From: a virus
Direction: 5' to 3' (one strand)
IMG/VR virus record: IMGVR_UViG_3300030117_001130
Location: 7,006 to 29,779 of that record
DNA length: 22,774 nucleotides
Below the pieces are notes generated by a model. That model worked only from the letters and a program-made list of their open reading frames with translations, was not told where the DNA came from and did not search any database. Shown piece after piece: positions 20,179-22,774 of the stretch (its first letter is position 1; each line of letters starts with the position of its first letter). The position numbers were made by a program, and so were the translations under genes.

Positions 20179-20477
20179 GCGTGAAGTATCGTGGCATTAC
20201 ATTTCCCGGTTACAACCGGCCCATTGCTTCTAACCGTGAAGGTAAGAAGAAAATGGTGCTGGCTAAAAAGGGTGACAAAGTAAAACTAATTCATTTCGGT
20301 GCAAAAGGGTACGGACACAACTATAGTGCAGCCGCCCGTAAATCATTTAGAGCCAGACACAAGTGTGACACCGCCACTGATATCCTGTCTGCTCGTTATT
20401 GGGCATGTCGCACCTTGTGGGGTGGGGCAGGTAAACCTAAACAGTCCAGCCCCAAATCTAGAAAAGGAAAGTACTGA
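20175..20477 (+). CDS. Basic conserved phage protein
   Basis: The 100-residue basic protein has the core MVLAKKGDKVKLIHFGAK (27-44), GYGHNY, then SFRARHKC (57-64) and SARYWACRTLW (72-82), and a Lys-rich tail. The combination F-G-x-K-G-Y, R-x-R-H-K-C and YWAC occurs in a family of small phage and large DNA virus proteins whose role is unknown. Cys/His spacing could bind a metal. The start overlaps the preceding stop, and its stop overlaps the next start by one base. Confidence 0.72.
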   Translation: MSVKYRGITFPGYNRPIASNREGKKKMVLAKKGDKVKLIHFGAKGYGHNYSAAARKSFRARHKCDTATDILSARYWACRTLWGGAGKPKQSSPKSRKGKY

Positions 20478-21694
20478 TGGCTGCAAAAAAGTTTAAATTT
20501 AAAAACCCCAACACTGGGATAGTTGAAGAACGCCCTGATACTCCGTATTTCCGTAATCTAGCAAAAAAGATGCAGGAAAAATACAACAAGCTATCAGATA
20601 AAGAGAAGGCTGCTATTAAGGCTCGTATACAAAAACGACAAGCAAGGCAGGCTGACACGGATAAGAAAAAACAAGAAGTCAAAGAAGGTAGGGCTGCTGG
20701 ACTTACCATGACAGAGATTCGTGCAAAGCGCATGAACATATCTGCTGATGAGTTAAAGAAAAGACAAATTGCTACTCTGCTTGGTATGGCAGAGGGCATG
20801 TCTTTGTTTATTCCCGGTGGTGTAGCAATCAAAGCAGGACAGCTTGCATTCCGTGGTAAAAAAGGCGCGGATGCAGTTAAAGCCATTAAGAATATAGTTA
20901 AGGGTAAGCAACCTGCATCTAAGACAGCACCGAAAGCAGCACCCAAGCCAGCAGCTAAAAAGGCTGCACCTAAAGCAGCACCAAAGCCAGCAGCTAAACC
21001 TACAAAGGAAGGTGCAGCATCAAAGCGTATGCCAAAAGCAGCGGCTCCCAAAGCTGCACCTAAAGCGGCAGCTAAAAAGGCAGCACCAAAGGCTGCAGCT
21101 AAGAAAGCTCCACCTAAGACAGCGACTAAACCCCAAACAAAAACGCAGGCTAAAACGGCTGCTAAAAAGGCTGCACCTAAGACAGCGGCAAAGCCTAAAT
21201 CTAAAAGGCGTCAGCTTATTGAAAAGGTAGGTCCGTTGGTTGCGGCTGGTACTATTCTTGGCGGCGGTGTTGCTGTTCAAAAACTAATAGACGGTAAAGC
21301 AAAAGCGGGTACTCCACCTCTAGGTGGTCCTAGTGATGGTCGCAAAAAGGGACCACCTAAAGGTCGTCCACCTTTGGGTGGGCCTAGTGATGGTCGCAAG
21401 AAGGGACCGTCTAAAGGTCGTCCTCCGTTGGGTGGTCCTAGCGATGGTCGCAAAAAGGGACCGTCTAAAGGTCGTCCACCTTTGGGTGGGCCTAGCGATG
21501 GTCGTAAGAAAAGAACTAACATTACTGCTGGTCCAAATACAGGCTTTGGTCCGAAGGGTAACATCTTCCCGAAGAACGCGGAAGATCGCGCACGGCTAAT
21601 GAAGCTGTATGGTGGCACTGGTAGTGCTGCTGCTAAAGCTGCTGCGGCTGGTACACAAGGCGCACTCAAGAGGGGAAAAAATAATGGCAGCTAA
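20477..21694 (+). CDS. Histone-H1-like Lys/Ala/Pro-rich protein with 18-residue repeats
   Basis: This 405-residue, extremely basic protein has a helical Lys/Arg-rich N-terminus (1-95), a hydrophobic segment (about 100-118) and a long Ala/Lys/Pro tract (144-244) with PKAA/AAKK motifs like the tails of histone H1 or AlgP. A second hydrophobic segment follows (251-268), then four tandem repeats of PPLGGPSDGRKKGPSKGR (280-327 and on), and an Ala-rich end. Such tails bind DNA by charge, so DNA condensation or packaging is plausible but inferred. Two hydrophobic segments are unusual for a free DNA-binding protein and suggest membrane or capsid contact. Confidence 0.75.
   Translation: MAAKKFKFKNPNTGIVEERPDTPYFRNLAKKMQEKYNKLSDKEKAAIKARIQKRQARQADTDKKKQEVKEGRAAGLTMTEIRAKRMNISADELKKRQIATLLGMAEGMSLFIPGGVAIKAGQLAFRGKKGADAVKAIKNIVKGKQPASKTAPKAAPKPAAKKAAPKAAPKPAAKPTKEGAASKRMPKAAAPKAAPKAAAKKAAPKAAAKKAPPKTATKPQTKTQAKTAAKKAAPKTAAKPKSKRRQLIEKVGPLVAAGTILGGGVAVQKLIDGKAKAGTPPLGGPSDGRKKGPPKGRPPLGGPSDGRKKGPSKGRPPLGGPSDGRKKGPSKGRPPLGGPSDGRKKRTNITAGPNTGFGPKGNIFPKNAEDRARLMKLYGGTGSAAAKAAAAGTQGALKRGKNNGS
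21314..21511 (+). repeat. Four tandem 54-base repeats inside the H1-like gene
   Basis: Units begin at 21314, 21368, 21422 and 21476 (the last is cut to 36 bases). Each encodes PPLGGPSDGRKKGPSKGR or a one-residue variant. Most base differences between units are silent (for example cta, ttg and ttg for Leu), so the peptide is conserved while DNA drifts. Confidence 0.9.
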
Positions 21695-21905
21695 AAAAGT
21701 TCCTGTGATTTCAATCTCCGTGGGCATGGCTAAAATGCCTAAAGGTAAAAAGGGACCAATGAAAATGGTACATGGTGGGATGGCTCATGGTAAACCGCAC
21801 ATGTATCTCTCTAATGGCGGCTCAGTCACAGACTTGAATCCCGGCTTGCAGGCCTTGCAAAAAGAGCGTCCCGATGTAGTGGCGAAGATTCTAAAGAAAA
21901 AGTAA
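21684..21905 (+). CDS. Small basic Gly/Met/Lys-rich protein
   Basis: The 73-residue protein begins MAAKKVPVISISVGMAKMPK and has a flexible Lys/Gly/Met/His middle, then YLSNGGSVTDLNPGLQAL and a basic end (ILKKK). I chose ATG 21684 (AGGGG 9 bases upstream) over the frame from 21609, which lies within the preceding gene. It overlaps that gene by 11 bases and the next by one. Function unknown; the disordered composition matches its neighbours. Confidence 0.65.
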   Translation: MAAKKVPVISISVGMAKMPKGKKGPMKMVHGGMAHGKPHMYLSNGGSVTDLNPGLQALQKERPDVVAKILKKK

Positions 21906-22210
21906 TGGCACCTAGAGTTCCACGCAAAAAGGGGCAACCTGCAGGTTCTAAAAAACATAGTGACTTATACACAGATGAAAACCCAAAAGGCACAATTCAT
22001 GGTCTTAGATTTGCTACGGTCAAGGATGCACAATTATCCGTTAAAAAAATTAAAGCATCTGGTAGGTCACATGCACACAAAACACAAGCAGCAATCGCAA
22101 TGGAACAACGCGCTAAAGCAGCGGGTAAAAAAGCGGCTGCAGCAGTGTTTAGAAAATTTATAGAAGCCCAAAAGCGAAAGACCAAACAACGTGCATCCGG
22201 TAGAGCGTGA
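21905..22210 (+). CDS. Small basic conserved viral protein
   Basis: The 101-residue protein has a conserved-looking core: SKKHSDLYTDENPKGTIHGL (15-34), then VKKIKASGRSHAHKTQAAIA and AMEQRAKAAGKKAAAAVFRK. I associate this HSDLYTDENPKGT pattern with small basic proteins shared by phages and large algal viruses; no activity is known to me. His/Lys-rich helices suggest DNA binding. The start overlaps the previous stop by one base, its end overlaps the next gene by 20 bases. Confidence 0.68.
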   Translation: MAPRVPRKKGQPAGSKKHSDLYTDENPKGTIHGLRFATVKDAQLSVKKIKASGRSHAHKTQAAIAMEQRAKAAGKKAAAAVFRKFIEAQKRKTKQRASGRA

Positions 22211-22727
22211 CATACGTACTTGGTCAAAGGACTTTTTAGAAGTACCCAATGCTAAACTAAATGGTCTACCCCCTTGCCCCTACGCCAGAAAGGCGTGGGC
22301 TGATGACAAGGTGGTGTTCAGTATCAATACAGGACTAGACGGGCTGATGGAAGAGGTCCGTAAGTTTAATGACCACGACTACGACATCGTAGTGTGGGCA
22401 GAAGAAGATTTGCCAGACATGGAATACCTTGATGGGTATTGTGATGGCATTAATGAGTTGGCGTCCGTGGCCGGTATGGATTTGCACCTGATGGTGTTCC
22501 ATCCTGACTACGACGCTACAGAGGCTGGTCTTGATTTCCTTGTCGATGATGACGTAACGGACGACAGCCTGTCATACTGCATGGTCTTTGTTCAGTTGTT
22601 ATCTAAACTAGACGATGCAGCCTTGTATCTGGAAAAGTCTAATTACTATGAACACTTTCCAGAAGACGTGTACGATGCTTTAGTGCTTGACAGAAGGAGA
22701 TTACGAGATGGCAATGGGCAAAGCTAA
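22191..22727 (+). CDS. Acidic phage protein with PPCPYARKAW motif
   Basis: The 178-residue acidic protein contrasts with its basic neighbours. It begins MHPVERDIRTWSKDFLEVPN and has the block LNGLPPCPYARKAW (23-36) and later YCMVFVQLLSKLDDAALYLE and NYYEHFPEDV. The W-x(n)-LxGLPPCPYAR element with a single conserved Cys recurs in marine phage and bacterial proteins of unknown function; a redox or ligand-binding Cys is a possibility. No recognised catalytic set. The start has no strong ribosome site and probably depends on coupling to the preceding gene. Confidence 0.65.
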   Translation: MHPVERDIRTWSKDFLEVPNAKLNGLPPCPYARKAWADDKVVFSINTGLDGLMEEVRKFNDHDYDIVVWAEEDLPDMEYLDGYCDGINELASVAGMDLHLMVFHPDYDATEAGLDFLVDDDVTDDSLSYCMVFVQLLSKLDDAALYLEKSNYYEHFPEDVYDALVLDRRRLRDGNGQS

Positions 22728-22774
22728 AATGGCTAAGAAGAAGATGCGCGGCGGTGGAATGACTCGTATGCGTG
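22708..22774 (+). CDS. Start of a basic Met/Lys/Gly protein (3' partial)
   Basis: Only the first 22 codons are visible, beginning MAMGKAKMAKKKMRGGGMTR. GGAG lies 9 bases before ATG 22708. The composition matches the small basic proteins before it. Overlaps the preceding gene by 20 bases and runs off the window. Confidence 0.55.
   Translation, partial: MAMGKAKMAKKKMRGGGMTRMR

Noticed and set aside
20458-21051. 197-codon leftward frame opposite the H1-like gene
   Set aside because: Mirror of the Lys/Ala/Pro repeats: it becomes an artificial Ala/Gly/Phe-rich protein with no supporting start signal.

Overview
This window looks like part of a marine, tailed, probably temperate phage infecting an alphaproteobacterium. 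The evidence is a family-A DNA polymerase with a DnaJ-type zinc insertion between its exonuclease and polymerase domains, a hallmark described for SAR116 phage HMO-2011 and its relatives. There is also a T7-type endonuclease I, a separate primase and DnaB-type helicase, a cobalamin-dependent ribonucleotide reductase, a tyrosine integrase, and two perfect GTTC-N7-GTTC sites, the LexA box of Alphaproteobacteria. No phage RNA polymerase gene is present. Several sigma70-type promoters (TTGACA, 17-base spacer, TATAAC-like) suggest that host RNA polymerase is used.

Layout. (1) 1-683 (+): the 3' end of a large, probably structural gene, closed by a terminator at 689-717 that also lies at the end of the facing operon. 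(2) 716-18169 (-): a long, tightly packed early/replication arm. In transcription order it runs: small unknown genes, Gp88-like protein, a cluster of tiny genes, DUF932, ADP-ribosylglycohydrolase, integrase, primase, helicase, a small secreted-looking protein, DNA polymerase, a candidate ssDNA-binding protein, RecB-like nuclease, coiled-coil protein, endonuclease I, DUF3310, ribonucleotide reductase, PD-(D/E)XK protein, RMF-like protein, MazG-like protein, and a single-repeat Na+/phosphate cotransporter. At least five of these genes are tiny (41-52 codons) and easy to miss. (3) 18170-19634: about 1.46 kb of non-coding control DNA between the divergent arms. It goes from GC-rich and hairpin-dense (38 of 60 G/C at 18721-18780) to very AT-rich (11 of 60 at 19561-19620). 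It holds tandem leftward promoters, a duplicated RNA-like motif with compensatory stem changes, a 10-bp-closed branched fold, two LexA boxes, a repeated TTAAGTG operator-like site and one perfect consensus rightward promoter. (4) 19635-22774 (+): the start of the rightward arm, with small, mostly basic proteins including a histone-H1-like Lys/Ala/Pro protein with four 18-residue repeats.

How it may work together: the leftward arm supplies nucleotides (reductase, MazG-like), replicates and processes DNA, and carries host-manipulation genes (phosphate uptake, removal of ADP-ribose, RMF-like). The 18.2-19.6 kb region is the likely control switch, with LexA boxes linking it to the host DNA-damage response. 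The most novel material is the structured non-coding DNA at 18.2-18.95 kb.
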